In this document: piece by piece, positions 33,538 to 45,112 of the stretch
Layout of the letters: the number at the start of each line of letters is the position of its first letter
How positions within the stretch are numbered: position 1 is the stretch's first letter
Assembly: GCA_014529385.2 (NCBI GenBank)
Contig: CM043958.1
Location: forward strand, 85,357,525 to 85,421,524
Direction: 5' to 3'
DNA length: 64,000 bases
DNA from: Adiantum capillus-veneris
Lineage: Eukaryota; Streptophyta; Polypodiopsida; Polypodiales; Pteridaceae
The notes under the pieces: generated by a model
The model's input: only the letters and a program-made list of their open reading frames with translations
Databases searched by the model: none
What the model was told of the DNA's origin: nothing
Made by a program: the position numbers and the translations under genes

Positions 33538-34253
33538 TCTAGGATAAATTCAACTATCAGAGCATAAAAAAGCCAATCATCCATAGGCAAAAAAAGTCCA
33601 AAAAATGTATATTCATCATGTATAACTTGGGCAATATACAATCAACGAAGAAAAAATTTCCCATTAAACCATTTGCATGTAAGATATGGTAAGTCCTCCA
33701 AAGGTTACCTGCCACCATCACAACCAGCAACAAAAAAAGAGTTAGAAGTGGTAAGCACGTGTCATCAATGAAGGACACTTGTTATCAATGTCTGCCATAG
33801 CTTAAGGCAAGAAATTTAAAGTGGAGGTAATCCTATGATGAAGGCCCATACTTGATTGGGGAGCTCCATATAGAGTTGGTTAGTGAAGTATGGTCCAATC
33901 AAAAAGTCTTGCAAGCTCAAGCTCTGAATATCCCACACTGCTACCTTCATATAGATCTGCACATTTTCTATTTTGAAAAAGTAGGCGGGAGTGGTTTGCT
34001 CATACAGAGTGCGGTCGCGGGAGTATGGGGTGATGTGGGAGAGGTGGTAGGGTCTCCTTCTTTGATATATCCGTGAATTGGTACCCGCCATGCAAGGACG
34101 TCTGCCAGCGTAGTGGTCTAGTGGAAGTGTGTGGAGGTGATTTGTGGTACTTCCCGCCTGGCTAACAAGTATCAAACTTAAGATGTCAAAACCACTCACT
34201 TTAGCCTTAGATTCCAGAGGAATCAAAAAAATCCAATGTAATTAGGTATGTGT
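33533..34253 (-). repeat. PLE terminal repeat, copy at 3' end
   Basis: It matches 47495-48213 along its length with scattered differences, more than between the gypsy LTRs. On the minus strand it carries two short frames (33557-33778; 33816-34226, with KVAVWDIQSLSLQDFLIGPYF) that are also present in the other copy. Function unknown. Confidence 0.85.
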
Positions 34254-34312
34254 AGGAAAAACCCTCCTCTCTTCACTAGGTCAATTATGTTTGTAGGAGA
34301 GTCCACTAATGA

Positions 34313-34345
34313 GGGCACTAGGCCCCCATTAGGGACCTAGTGCCC
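34313..34345. repeat. 10-bp perfect stem-loop near the PLE 3' end
   Basis: GGGCACTAGG (34313-34322) pairs with CCTAGTGCCC (34336-34345) across 13 bases. It lies about 60 bases inside the terminal repeat. Confidence 0.7.
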
Positions 34346-34449
34346 ACCTCTTGAGGTATAAGTTGCAGTTTTTGAATTTTGTACATTATTGAAGGTTTTC
34401 TATGGATTCCAAGTAATTGTAGATGATTCTCTATAATCTAATTCTCTCA

Positions 34450-35547
34450 AAGCCATTCTAAAAAAAGGCTTTTACAAGGGCTTTTATATCAAAGCAGGCT
34501 TGTTCTACAGAGTGACTACAAAGATAATGGGCTTGATTTGGGATAATATGACTTTGTGAGACCAGTTAGAAGGTCTATTGCTGCCTCTATAAACTATTTT
34601 AGAACATGGGCGGGCACCACCATACTTTTCTCTATCCTAGATCTATGTAGTTCCCCATGATGTACTTCAAGCTTCATACTGAGGAAAGCTATCTTGATAC
34701 CTTTGCCTTCTTTAAAAAAGGTGTTTTTGTCATTTATGGAGAGGCGGGGAGGATAAATGGGGTTGGTGATAGTGAAATACCTGGACTACTCAATTGTTAA
34801 CCCAAAAAATATCATCAAAGAACCTGAATGGAGTTTTGAGATGGAGAAGGTGATGCCGATCAAGAGGGTCTTTGAGGATTGAGTTGATGTAGTTGTATTC
34901 CAATGCATGTAGGGAGAGGTTACACAAAATGGGAGAGCATGCAAGTCCCATGGAGATCCCATTAATCTGCCTGTAGACTTTCCCATTACACTCGATGTAC
35001 ATATTGTTAATACACCAGGAGTTCATCTCTAGGACTTTGTCTCTTGTCAAAGGATAACCAGTTTTTGTAAGGTTGTTGCGACCAATTTTCGCTTGCACAC
35101 TTACTTGGGAATTTTTGAAATGAGATGAAAGGTTCCTGCTGATCAAAGACATATCTAATGAGCAAGTTCATGATGGTAATGATTCTGATATTACCTAATG
35201 AGGAATGTTCTCATAGAATTTCTTTACATCAGCCAAAAATACAGAGGTTACTTCTCTTGGTAGATTTAGGATAACCTCATATAGCGAGTCTACAACCCAC
35301 CAAGATTGTAGTTTGATATTGCAACATAACAAGGCTTTTTGGTTGAGTGAGTGTGCCCTATTTTTTAGGCTTGGGATACATGTTTTTAGAATACATGCTA
35401 AGAGTAACGAAACCTCTGAAAAACAAAAATTAGACCCACATGTGATCCACTTGAAGGCATTTTTATGGGCTTTATAAATAGCCATTGAAGGAGAGAGGTT
35501 TTTTAATTGATATTTGGTGAGGAAATCACCAATTGTTTGCAAAATGT
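34450..35547 (-). pseudogene. PLE reverse transcriptase, palm and thumb
   Basis: From 35547 leftward the minus strand reads SPSMAIYKAHKN and ADVKKFYENIPH (RT motif A region), then YRQINGISMGLACSPILCN (motif B), then RFFDDIFWVNN (motif C, FDDI in place of YxDD), then SMKLEVHHGELHRSRIEKSM (thumb). Motif order and the GISMG-x-x-x-SP form are those of Penelope-like RT. Frameshifts and stops are present (for example near 35190 and after WVNN). The upstream part of the same ORF lies beyond the gypsy insertion at 45113. Confidence 0.65.
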
Positions 35548-37616
35548 TGAATGGCATAAAATGGTAACCATCTTTTTGCAACATTTTTCAGCCTACTCAA
35601 CGTCCTCTTCCTCATATGTGTATATATTTTTCTACGCTATTAAGTTATCTAGAGTAAATTCCCCTCTTCGTTTAACCTTTGTGGTGACACATACATTGTA
35701 CTCTTCCCAAAAATGTCACCTTAGTCATATATTTATATTACCACCCTTTTCTTTTTTGCTTTGTAAATAAAAGTAAGCATACAATAACCAACTATCTACC
35801 CACAAACTCTCTTACCTCTTGTGAATTAGTAGTAGAAAAATAATATATCTATCTTCCATCCCATATAGATAAATTACCATGGAAAATCAACTCTCCACTT
35901 GTCTTTACCAAAGATTATGGTCCATCTCTACAAGTCTTCTATGCCCCCTACATAGGTGGCCCAATATCTCTTAAGAATATACATATAGTTTTTCTCCTTT
36001 CAAAAAGACTCAAATTGTATATTCTTTTCACAAGAAAATAATATTGGGCCCTCCTCTATTTGTTTAAGCATCATACCCTTTTGAAAAAGCAAGATTCCCC
36101 TTGGATGCATACAAGCAAAGGGCCCATACAAGAAGACTTGGAAGCAAAAGGTTCCCTAGCCTAGTGTGAACCTTCCAAACCGAATTCCTTGGTGCATGGA
36201 CGTGAAGAATAGTCCAAATTCATATCAAACATGTTGAGAAGGTCAAATTTGCCTTTTGAAGCATGTCATTCCGAGCTACAGGTAAAACGTTATGGTCAAA
36301 ATAGTGTAAATCTGTCAGATTCGCAGCAAAAGGGAACTGTAAATCAAGTAAATCAAGAGGGTGAGATCTTATTTTTTCCCTACTCATCTTCTAGAAGAGC
36401 AATGAGTGTTCAAGGTCACTTGCATGTGATGGGACCAACCTAAAGATGCTTTCTAAATGCCAAGATAGACAAGTTGAGATACCCCGCAGGAGCCACCCGT
36501 AGGGCCTCATAGTGGGGCCCACCTACATTATGCACCCCTATGGAGCCTTCACGGTCTAAAATGATATTTTTGGTGAATAAATAGTCCCTTTTATGTCCAA
36601 TATTCAATGAGTGGTCAAAGGACACTTAATTAGGGCTAATCACTCACCCTAATTAAGTGTAGCATAATCCCACTCCTACACAACTATAAATAGCCCCCCT
36701 TGGAGAGACTCAAAGACACACACCTATATTTTCAACTTCATGTTGTTCTTGATCAATAGTAGAGAAACCCCCAACTCTCCCTCTTTCACATCCTCCCTCC
36801 TAACCCTCCTCTTTGGAGGAAGTGCAACTCTATCCTCCACTCTTTCTATTCTACAATCTCTTACTCCACCAACCCAATAAATCATTGTAGCACCTCAATG
36901 ACTTGTAAATACATCATGATCTCTCTCATGGTTATGTTAATGATCATTAAATCATCTTCAAACAATCAAGTGTCGCAATTCGTGATGGTTAGCCAGCGTC
37001 TGTCTACCCCTAAAAAGGTGTGCGGGAAATCAAGTAAGTGTTCTACTCTCAATTTACCATTGGTTTGTTTCTCCACACTTATTTCAATTAGTCTAAAGAA
37101 AATTCTTAGTCCAACTCTCTTTTGCTTCATTACATATACATGTGGCTACCTCTCATGGTGATTTTATTTGTCACGGCATTGCATAGATGGAGATGAGCTC
37201 TCTATGCAAAGTGTGTTAGTTCGATGTAGGTGATTCTCTTGTGTGTTTGAGAGGCAGGTCTTGTGCGCATGATTTTTTTGATGAGTGCTTAAGAGAGGAG
37301 GAGTTTGGATGTATCATGGGTATTCTTATGGGGAGAAGGTGAATGCTATTCCACAAATTGCATATTTACATTTGATGCACGGCATTGGGTTGCATAATCG
37401 TTGATGGAGTCAAGTGTCCAAAGTGTATATAGAGTAAGGGTTCTCAAAGTGTGTTGCTTGAGTGGGTGAGTGCAAGTGTTATTTTGATTGGTTTCCTTCT
37501 CCACTCCCAAAAGAAGGTAGTGCCCCAAGTAGTGTGCGTACCTCTTTACGAACATTTTGTGAGGGTAGGCCCATTGGTTTGGGTTTAGAGGTCCCATTTC
37601 AAAAAGCTCGCCTTCA
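35548..37616 (+). repeat. Gypsy 5' LTR (2069 bp)
   Basis: It is unusually long for its internal region of 5.4 kb. A possible promoter is CTATAAATAGCCC near 36685-36697. It includes an ORF-like stretch at 36231-36443 that is also present in the 3' LTR but has no recognisable product. Confidence 0.95.
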
Positions 37617-37621
37617 TAAAG

Positions 37622-37640
37622 TGGTGCCCCCATTGAGGAC
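37622..37640 (+). other. Gypsy primer-binding site
   Basis: TGGTGCCCCCATTGAGGAC begins five bases after the LTR. The TGG start fits the CCA end of a tRNA; the tRNA species is not assigned. Confidence 0.65.
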
Positions 37641-37671
37641 ATATTTTCAAGTTACCTTCAAATTTTTAGTG

Positions 37672-37884
37672 ATGAACAATGGAGTCCCCATCTATCCGTT
37701 TCATTTTGCACAACACATTAGAGTAAATGTTCACATAGATAGAAAAGTCTTTTTCCAGCAACGCATTGTTTTTATGTTTGGTGCAGAAAGACTTAGAGAA
37801 ATACTGGCATCACCCAATCCAATTATACTTCCAATCATTAATTATGAAACTTCTTTTGATTTTCACGTGTTCACTTTGTTTTAA
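37672..37884 (+). CDS. Leader ORF 1, 70 aa, unknown
   Basis: It starts MNNGVPIYPF and has RKVFFQQRIVFMFGAERLRE and ASPNPIILPIINYE. It aligns without gaps over all 70 residues to the ORF at 37968 (28 identities, 40%). It sits between the primer-binding site and gag. Gypsy leaders do not normally code here. I do not recognise the family. Confidence 0.5.
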   Translation: MNNGVPIYPFHFAQHIRVNVHIDRKVFFQQRIVFMFGAERLREILASPNPIILPIINYETSFDFHVFTLF

Positions 37885-37967
37885 AGGCAGGAACAAGGAG
37901 TGGTGAAGGGGTGCTCAAGGGACATATGAAGGAACGAGGTCTTCAAACCAACAATGAGGAGTAGCAA

Positions 37968-38180
37968 ATGAATCACGATCAAAACAATGAACCTTTTAGG
38001 CCTATTGCTCGGCAATCCATTCATATAATCATTGCAACTAAGTTTAGGTTTCAATCTATCATAAGGAGGATATTTGGATCCACTCGCCTCAATGAAATCA
38101 ATGCTTCAATTAATCCATTTATTCTACCTATGATAAAGTACGAATTAACAATGGATGTGTACATCTTCATTTTAATGTAA
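37968..38180 (+). CDS. Leader ORF 2, 70 aa, paralogue of leader ORF 1
   Basis: It starts MNHDQNNEPF and contains RRIFGSTRLNEINASINPFI and LPMIKYEL. Its ATG lies 296 bp after that of ORF 1 and 296 bp before the gag ATG. The conserved core is F-G-x-x-R-L-x-E-I-x-A-S-x-N-P-x-I-L-P-x-I-x-Y-E. DNA similarity is weaker than protein similarity, which suggests the frame was under selection. Confidence 0.5.
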   Translation: MNHDQNNEPFRPIARQSIHIIIATKFRFQSIIRRIFGSTRLNEINASINPFILPMIKYELTMDVYIFILM

Positions 38181-38263
38181 TCAGATTTATAGTGTCAACA
38201 ATCTTGTGCGGCCCGTAAGAGAAAAGTTTCATTAAAAAAAAAAAATCAAAAAGTCTAAACAAA

Positions 38264-40342
38264 ATGTCAAGTTCTTTTCCCACGTTCTATGCAAGAAGTG
38301 GGGAAGATGCGCAAGAGTTTCTTGACAACTTGGAGATGGCACATCTCATATCCGGGAGAGATGAAGAGGAAGTAAAGCTACGAGCCTTCCCGTTGGTTCT
38401 AAAAGCAGAAGCTAAAGCATGGTATGAGACCTTGCAACCCCAAATCAAGTCCAACTGGGAGAGACTGCGAGCAAGCTTCCTCTCCAAGTTCGGGCAAGGT
38501 GATACTTCTGAAGGAGTATGGAAATGTCTTATTGGACATAAGCAGGTATCACTTGAAGACTATCCCTCTTATGAAGCAACCTTTGTCAATCTATGGGGTA
38601 GGTGGAAGGCTACATTAGAAAATCATGGTGGTGCTCCTAACTTTCTAAAAAAAGAGAGATTCATGGTTGGCTTGTATCTACTTTTAAAGGCTAAAGTAGA
38701 GCTAAAATTCCCATCCACCTTCTAAGAAGCACGTTAGGTAGCCATCATCAAGTTTAGAAAACTACACTTCCAAGCACATAGAGCAAGGGGTTTGAATGAA
38801 GTGAGTGAGAGGGAGGCTTCACAAACCATGGAAGCACCAATTAGGGCCCCTCTTGCACAATCTTCACAAATAGGAGATAACTCTCAACAAGAGGTTTTAC
38901 AAAGGCTAACTCAACAGCTTGAGAACCTCACTCTGAATCTAGTACAGGGCCTACCTCAACAACGACAACCAAGAGAAGGGAATCGCAATCAACGAAGACA
39001 AGCTCAAGAGTTGCGATGTTGGAATTGCAATGAAATGGGCCATGGAATGTACAATTGTCCACATCCAAGGCGACTTCCGGGAGACATATATCCCCATAGA
39101 CTGCATCCTCTCACTGTGCAGCAAGAACTAGCTCAAGGCCCACAAATCCTTCGTCGACCACCACCACCAGCAAATATACCTCCCGTCCCACATGAGGAGG
39201 AAGAAAGAGGAGTCAACATCATCAAGCTAGAAGAGGTAATAGATGAGCATACTCTAAACTTTGATGTTATGCCGGCAGAAAAACGCACAAGAGCACATGA
39301 TAAGGATGAAGACATGGGAAGTGAAGGAACAAATTCAGCCAGAAGGGACAAGAAGAAGAAGTCAAAGATGGAAGAAGTTGAAAGTAGCAGGAAGAAAATA
39401 TCAAGGCGAAGGGAAATTGGTATCAACAACTTCCCATTGGGAAAGGAGCTAGAGCCCTACAACATCCTGGAGGATTTACAAACCCAAAAGCCAAACATTT
39501 CATGGCCTCAACTTCTACACCTATCAGCCAAAGTAAGAAGGAAATGGCCAAAGTTGGTAAGTACAAGAATTCCAAAAAAGAAAGCAAATCTTTCCATTAA
39601 GGTTGTGGCCTCAAAGCTACAAAAAGATGTGGAACCCATTGTGGATGCTTACATAAGGGGTAAAAAGGTGTCTAATGTATATGTTGATGGTGGAGCTCAA
39701 ATGTGTGTGATCACGGAAAAATCAATGAATAGGTTAGGGCTTGAAATTACAAAGTCCTCTAATTGTCAAGCTAGGCTAGCCAACAACTCAAGTGTGAAGT
39801 GTTTGGGGATCATTGAAAATGTAAAAGTCTCTGTATGTAACATAGATGCACGAGTGGATATGTATGTCATGCCAGCTAAGGGGGAGGGCTATCCCATCAT
39901 CCTAGGGAAGCCTTGGCTCATTGCTGTGAATGCAGATCAAAAATGGGGAAGTGGTCGTTTGATTCTTAAGAAGGGTCAACCGGTGGTGTATGATTGGCGA
40001 GCAGGAAAGCAACTAGATATCAACTATGAAACCACGGCAGATGAAGAGAGCGAGGAGGAGAGTCCTTACTCAAGTGATGAGGAAGCATCAACCAATGCAT
40101 CAACCAGTGAAGATGAGTCTTCTTTGGAGGTAATGGGAATTGTATTTATCGCCAACACCCAAGATGTTTCTGTAGAAGAAAAGGCAACAGACAATCACAC
40201 ACGAGGAGATGAAAGATGCCACCACCTTGAAGAAGGTTTTGAGAAGATGCTTGCAAAAGATCTTACTTGTGAGGAGAAGAGGTCCTACATCAATATGTTA
40301 AGGAGGTATCCCATTTGTTTATCACTGACTACTCACAAATAA
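38264..40342 (+). pseudogene. Gypsy gag-protease polyprotein
   Basis: One frame runs throughout with two early stops (TAA at 38723, TAG at 38735). Residues 1-150 are Gag capsid (retrotrans_gag type: LRAFPLVLKAEAKAWYETL). A canonical zinc knuckle CWNCNEMGHGMYNC follows at about 39016-39057. A basic linker leads to a protease whose active site reads VDGGAQMCVI, with DGG in place of D-S/T-G, and ends YPIILGKPWLIAVNA. An acidic tail follows. The next frame (pol) starts within the end of this one, 40315. Confidence 0.9.
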
Positions 40343-41550
40343 GAGGTGTAGATGTAATAGAGCATCGAATTGAATTGAAACCAGAGACCAAACCCGTGGC
40401 TCAAAAGTTAAGGCGACTAGGATCTATGCAACAAAAGGCCCTCCTACAAGAAGTGAATCGACTCTTGAAGACTGGCTTCATCTATCCATTATCCAACTCC
40501 GAATGGGTATCACCTATTGTAGTCACTCCCAAGAAGAATGGTAAGTGGAGGGTCTGCGTGGATTACAAACCCCTCAATGCTGCGACAAAGAGGGACCACT
40601 TCCCTCTCCCTTTCCAAGATGAAATTTTGAATGAAGTAGCAGGTCATGAATGCTACACTGTGTGTGATGGGTATTCATGATATTTTCAAATTAGAATAGC
40701 AGAAGAGGACCAACCAAAAACCACCTTCATCACACCTTGGGGATGTTTTGCATTCAGAGTAATGCCTTTTGGGCTCACCAATGCTCCTAGCACCTTCATG
40801 AGATTCACAATATTTGTATTTCAGCCATTCTTTGGAAAATCTATAAGAGTCTTTATGGATGATTTCTGTATTTATAGTTGTAGATCACTTCACTACCAAA
40901 AGGTTGAAGAGGGGCTTAAGAGGCTCCATCAATTTGGGAGACAACTCAACCCAGAGAAGTGTCATATGGGTGAATCTCGGGTGGTTTTTCTAGGCCATGT
41001 GGTTTCTTCACAAGGAATTCAAGTGGATCCCTCTAAAGTAGAGGCCCTTTTGTCATTATCTCCACCAACAACAACTAAGGAGCTAATGACCTTCAATCAC
41101 AAAGTGAGGTACATGTCTCGCTTCATCCATCTCCTAGCAGAAGCCATCGCCCCTTTGCATAGGTTCGTAAACCAATATACATTTGAATGGGGGAGGGAAC
41201 ATACAAAATGTTTTGAGGAAGTGAATGGCATTCTTAGCTCTCTCCCAATCCTAATGCCACCATATCCAAAGGAGACCGACTATGTCACTCCAAGTGTAGG
41301 TTTCGAAGCAATTGGTGTTGTTTTGATGCAAAAAGATCCTAAAACATCATACATGAGGCCGATCTATTTTACAAGCAAGGTGATGACTCCGGCCAAGAAG
41401 GGATACACTGAAATGGAGAAAGTGGTCTTTGCAATCTTGTTTGCGGTAAGGAAGTTTCAATCGTATCTTCTCCCAGTGCCTTTTTTTTCTCACCTTAGAG
41501 CACAATCTACCATATGTAGTACAACACATGAGCCTCTCATCTAGAATAGC
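40315..41550 (+). pseudogene. Gypsy reverse transcriptase and RNase H
   Basis: It copies the element RNA into DNA. The frame opens with IELKPETKPVAQKLRRL, has SPIVVTPKKNGKWRVCVDY, a stop (TGA at 40678) after DGYS, then YFQI, FGLTNAPSTFMR and RVFMDDFCIYS (motif C, MDD in place of VDD). RNase H follows: AIGVVLMQ, PIYFTSKVMTPAKKGYTEME. The usual first RNase H Asp (V-D-A-S) reads VTPSVG, so that activity would be lost. A frameshift near 41490 leads into the integrase frame. Confidence 0.9.
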
Positions 41551-42660
41551 AAAGTGGGTGCTTGAACTCCAAGAATTTGAATACACTTTCCTTGTAGAAG
41601 ATAGCACAAGAGAAGGACTTGCAGACATTCTCACCTACAAAGTGAGAGAAAGGGAAGGAGAAAATTCTTCTTTCATGTCATGATGATGTCTGTGGTGGTC
41701 ACTTTTCTCAAGATATTACAAGTAGGAAGATTTTACAAGCAGGGTTTATTTGGCCGAGCTTACATCGTGATGTCCAACATTGGTGTAAGGCATGTAAGCA
41801 ATGCCAAATTGCTGGGGATAGACGACTAACATATGAGCCTCGAGTCCCAATAATATCTTATGGCCCTTTTGAAAAGTGGGGTGTGGATACAATAAGTCCC
41901 CTACCTCGTACTTCTACAGGGAAGGTTTTCATCATCATGGGTGTTGACTACATGACACGATGGGCGGAAGCAACAAGCACAACCCGAATCACAGCTGAAG
42001 AGGTATCAAAGTTTATTTTTGATCATATTTGTAGTAGGTTTGGAACACCCCTAGAAATCTTATCAGATCGAGGCCCGGGTTTTAGGGTTGACCTTCTGAA
42101 TGATCTCTTGAGGAGGTTAAAAGTGAAACACCTGCATTCCACACCCTACTATCCTCAATGCAATGGATTGGTGGAAAAAGTGAATGGAATGATATGTAAG
42201 ATCATTTCTAAGCAGGTTGTGGACCGGACTAATGATTGGGATCACCATTTGACGGCTGCTCTTTGGGCATATAGGACATCCTTCAAGGTATCTACCCAAT
42301 TCACCCCTTTTCATCTAGTTTATGGACAGGAGGCACTTCTCCCCATTGAGGTAGAGCTCTCAAGCTTGCGCGTTCTTGCAAGAGTGGCAAAAAAACCAAA
42401 AGAGGTTCTACATGAAAGGATCTTAGATCTCCAACGACTTGAGATAGATAGAGAAGAGTCCATTGATCACTACATCACCAAAGCGACAAGCCAAAGGGAC
42501 AAAATCAACAAGAAGCTCAAGGGGAAAGGATTGAAGGAAGGTATGTTGGTTCTTCGCTATGATAACAGACTTGATACTCGACTTGACAAAAAGTTTTTGC
42601 AAAGATGGGAGGGACCTTTCATGATAAAAACAAAGTTTGGGAATGGCAGTTATAGATAAG
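41500..42660 (+). pseudogene. Gypsy integrase
   Basis: After the RNase H connection (RIAKWVLELQEFEYTF) comes the zinc-binding HHCC region (HDDVCGGH ... CKACKQC). The catalytic core has WGVDTISP (Asp), LSDRGPGF (Asp) and NGLVEKVNG (Glu), so the D-D-E triad is present. The C-terminus reads KFLQRWEGPFMIKTKFGNGS and, after a TAA at 42658, GKLHKTRVNGWRLKPY. A frameshift lies between the HHCC region and the upstream RNase H part near 41670. No chromodomain is visible. Confidence 0.9.
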
Positions 42661-43024
42661 CAGATTTATCAGGAAAACTCCACAAGACCAGAGTCAATGG
42701 ATGGAGATTAAAGCCCTACTTTCAACGTATCAATCCGTTGATAGGAAGTCATCTACCTACATCGTCTAAGCTCCAAATTTGCATGGCTCCCTTTGGCTTG
42801 GCAAATGCTCCACCTATTTTTAAAGCTTTGATGTGCAAAGAAGAACCAGCCTTGGAATCTGAACATACCCAAGGCAACCCTCCCATCTCCGATTTATGGG
42901 ATTGAGGTAATGAAAAGCAGGTCTAATGGAGTAAAAGAGTGCATGTCGCTCCTCCTATTTATTAAAAAAAAAAAAAAAAGAAAGAAACAACACTGTCCTC
43001 CTAAAGATATAAATATCTCTAGGC

Positions 43025-43035
43025 TTGGGGGAGGG
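43025..43035 (+). other. Gypsy polypurine tract
   Basis: TTGGGGGAGGG lies six bases upstream of the 3' LTR. Confidence 0.85.
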
Positions 43036-43041
43036 CTAATA

Positions 43042-45112
43042 TGAATGGCATAAAATGGTAACCATCTTTTTGCAACATTTTTCAGCCTACTCAACATCCT
43101 CTTCCTCATATGTGTATATATTTTTCTACGCTATTAAGTTATCTAGAGTAAATTTCCCCTCTTCGTTTAACCTTTGTGGCGACACATACATTGTACTCTT
43201 CCCAAAAATGTCACCTTAGTCATATATTTATATTACCACCCTTTTCTTTTTTGCTTTGTAAATAAAATTAAGCATACAATAACCAACTATCTACCCCCAA
43301 ACTTTCTTACCTCTTGTGAATTAGTAGTAGAAAAATAATATATCCATCTTCCATCCCATATAGATAAATTACCATGGAAAATCAACTCTCCACTTGTCTT
43401 TACCAAAGATTATGGTCCATCTCTACAAGTCTTCTATGCCCCCTACATAGGTGGCCCAATATCTCTTAAGAATATACATATAGTTTTTCTCCTTTCAAAA
43501 AGACTCAAATTGTGTATTCTTTTCACAAGCAAATAATATTGGGCCCTCCTCTATTTGTTTAAGCATCATACCCTTTTGAAAAAGCATGATTCCCCTTGGA
43601 TGCATACAAGCAAAGGGCCCATACAAGAAGACTTGGAAGCAAAAGGTTCCCTAGCCTAGTGTGGACCTTCCAAACCGAATTCCTTGGTGCATGGACGTGA
43701 AGAATAGTCCAAATTCATATCAAACATGTTGAGAAGGTCAAATTTGCCTTTTGAAGCATGTCATTCCGAGCTACAGGTAAAAAGTTATGGTCAAAATAGT
43801 GTAAATCTGTCAGATTCGCAACAAAAGGGAACTATAAATCAAGTAAATCAAGAGGGTGAGATCTTATTTTTCCCCTACTCATCTTCTAGAAGAGCAATGA
43901 GTGTTCAAGGTCACTTGCATGTGATGGGACCAACCTAAAGATGCTTTCTAAATGCCAAGACAGACAAGTTGAGATACCCCGCAGGAGCCACCCGTAGGGC
44001 CTCATGGTGGGGTCCACCTACATTATGCACCCCTATGGAGCCTTCACGGTCTAAAATGATATTTTTGGTGAATAAATAGTCCCTTTTATGTCTAATATTC
44101 AATGAGTGGTCAAAGGACACTTAATTAGGGCTAATCACTCATCCTAATTAAGTGTAGCATAATCCCACTCCTACACAACTATAAATAGCCCCTTTTGGAG
44201 AGACTCAAAGACACACACCTATATTTTCAACTTCATGTTGTTCTTGATTAATAGTAGAGAAACCCCCAACTCTCCCTCTTTCACATCCTCCCTCCTAACC
44301 CTCCTCTTTGGAGGAAGTGCAACTCTAACCTCCACTCTTTCTATTCTACAATCTCTTACTCCACCAACCCAATAAATCATTGTAGCACCTCAATAACTTG
44401 TAAATACATCATGATCTCTCTCATGGTTATGTTAATGATCATTAAATCATCTTCAAACAATCAAGTGTCGCAATTCGTGATGGTTAGCCAGCGTCTGTCT
44501 ACCCCTAAAAAGGTGTGCGGGAAATCAAGTAAGTGTTCTACTCTCAATTTACCATTGGTTTGTTTCTCCACACTTATTTCAATTAGTCTAAAGAAAATTC
44601 TCAATCCAACTCTCTTTTGCTTCATTACGTATGCATGTGGCTACCTCTCATGGTGATTTTATTTGTCATGGCATTGCATAGATGGAGATGAGCTCTCTAT
44701 GCAAAGTGTGTTAGTTCAATGTAGGTGATTCTCTTCTGTGTTTGAGAGGCAAGTCTTGTGCGCATGATTTTTTTTGATGAGTGCTTGAGAGAGGAGGAGT
44801 TTGGATGTATCATGGGTATTCTTATGGGGAGAAGGTGAATGCTATTCCACAAATTGCATATTTACATTTGATGCACGGCATTGGGTTGCATAATCGTTGA
44901 TGGAGTCAAGTGTCCAAAGTGTACATAGAGTAAGGGTTCTCAAAGTGTGTTGCTTGAGTGGGTGAGTGCAAGTGTTATTTTGATTGGTTTCCTTCTCCAC
45001 TCCCAAAAGAAGGTGGTGCCCCAAGTAGTGTGCGTACCTCTTTACGAACATTTTGTGAGGGTAGGCCCATTGGTTTGGGTTTAGAGGCACCATTTCAAAA
45101 AGCTCGCCTTCA
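43042..45112 (+). repeat. Gypsy 3' LTR (2071 bp)
   Basis: About 98% identical to 35548-37616 by direct comparison. Confidence 0.95.

Larger units (their letters stand above)
35548..45112 (+). mobile_element. Ty3/gypsy retrotransposon nested in the PLE
   Basis: The LTRs are 35548-37616 and 43042-45112, both with TGAATGG...CCTTCA ends. The flanks ATGT at 35544-35547 and 45113-45116 are a target duplication (4 bp clear; a 5-bp version is possible with one ambiguous base). A primer-binding site, two small leader ORFs, gag-protease, RT-RNase H, integrase and a polypurine tract follow in gypsy order. By eye the LTRs differ at about 37 of 2070 positions, so the insertion is recent compared with the PLE. 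The coding region has four internal stops and two frameshifts. No chromodomain was seen. Confidence 0.95.

Noticed and set aside
33533-34253. Hammerhead ribozyme in the PLE terminal repeat, as known from some Penelope-like elements
   Set aside because: No CTGANGA ... GAAA arrangement with stems was found on either strand; ATGATGA near 33835 lacks the needed C and partner.
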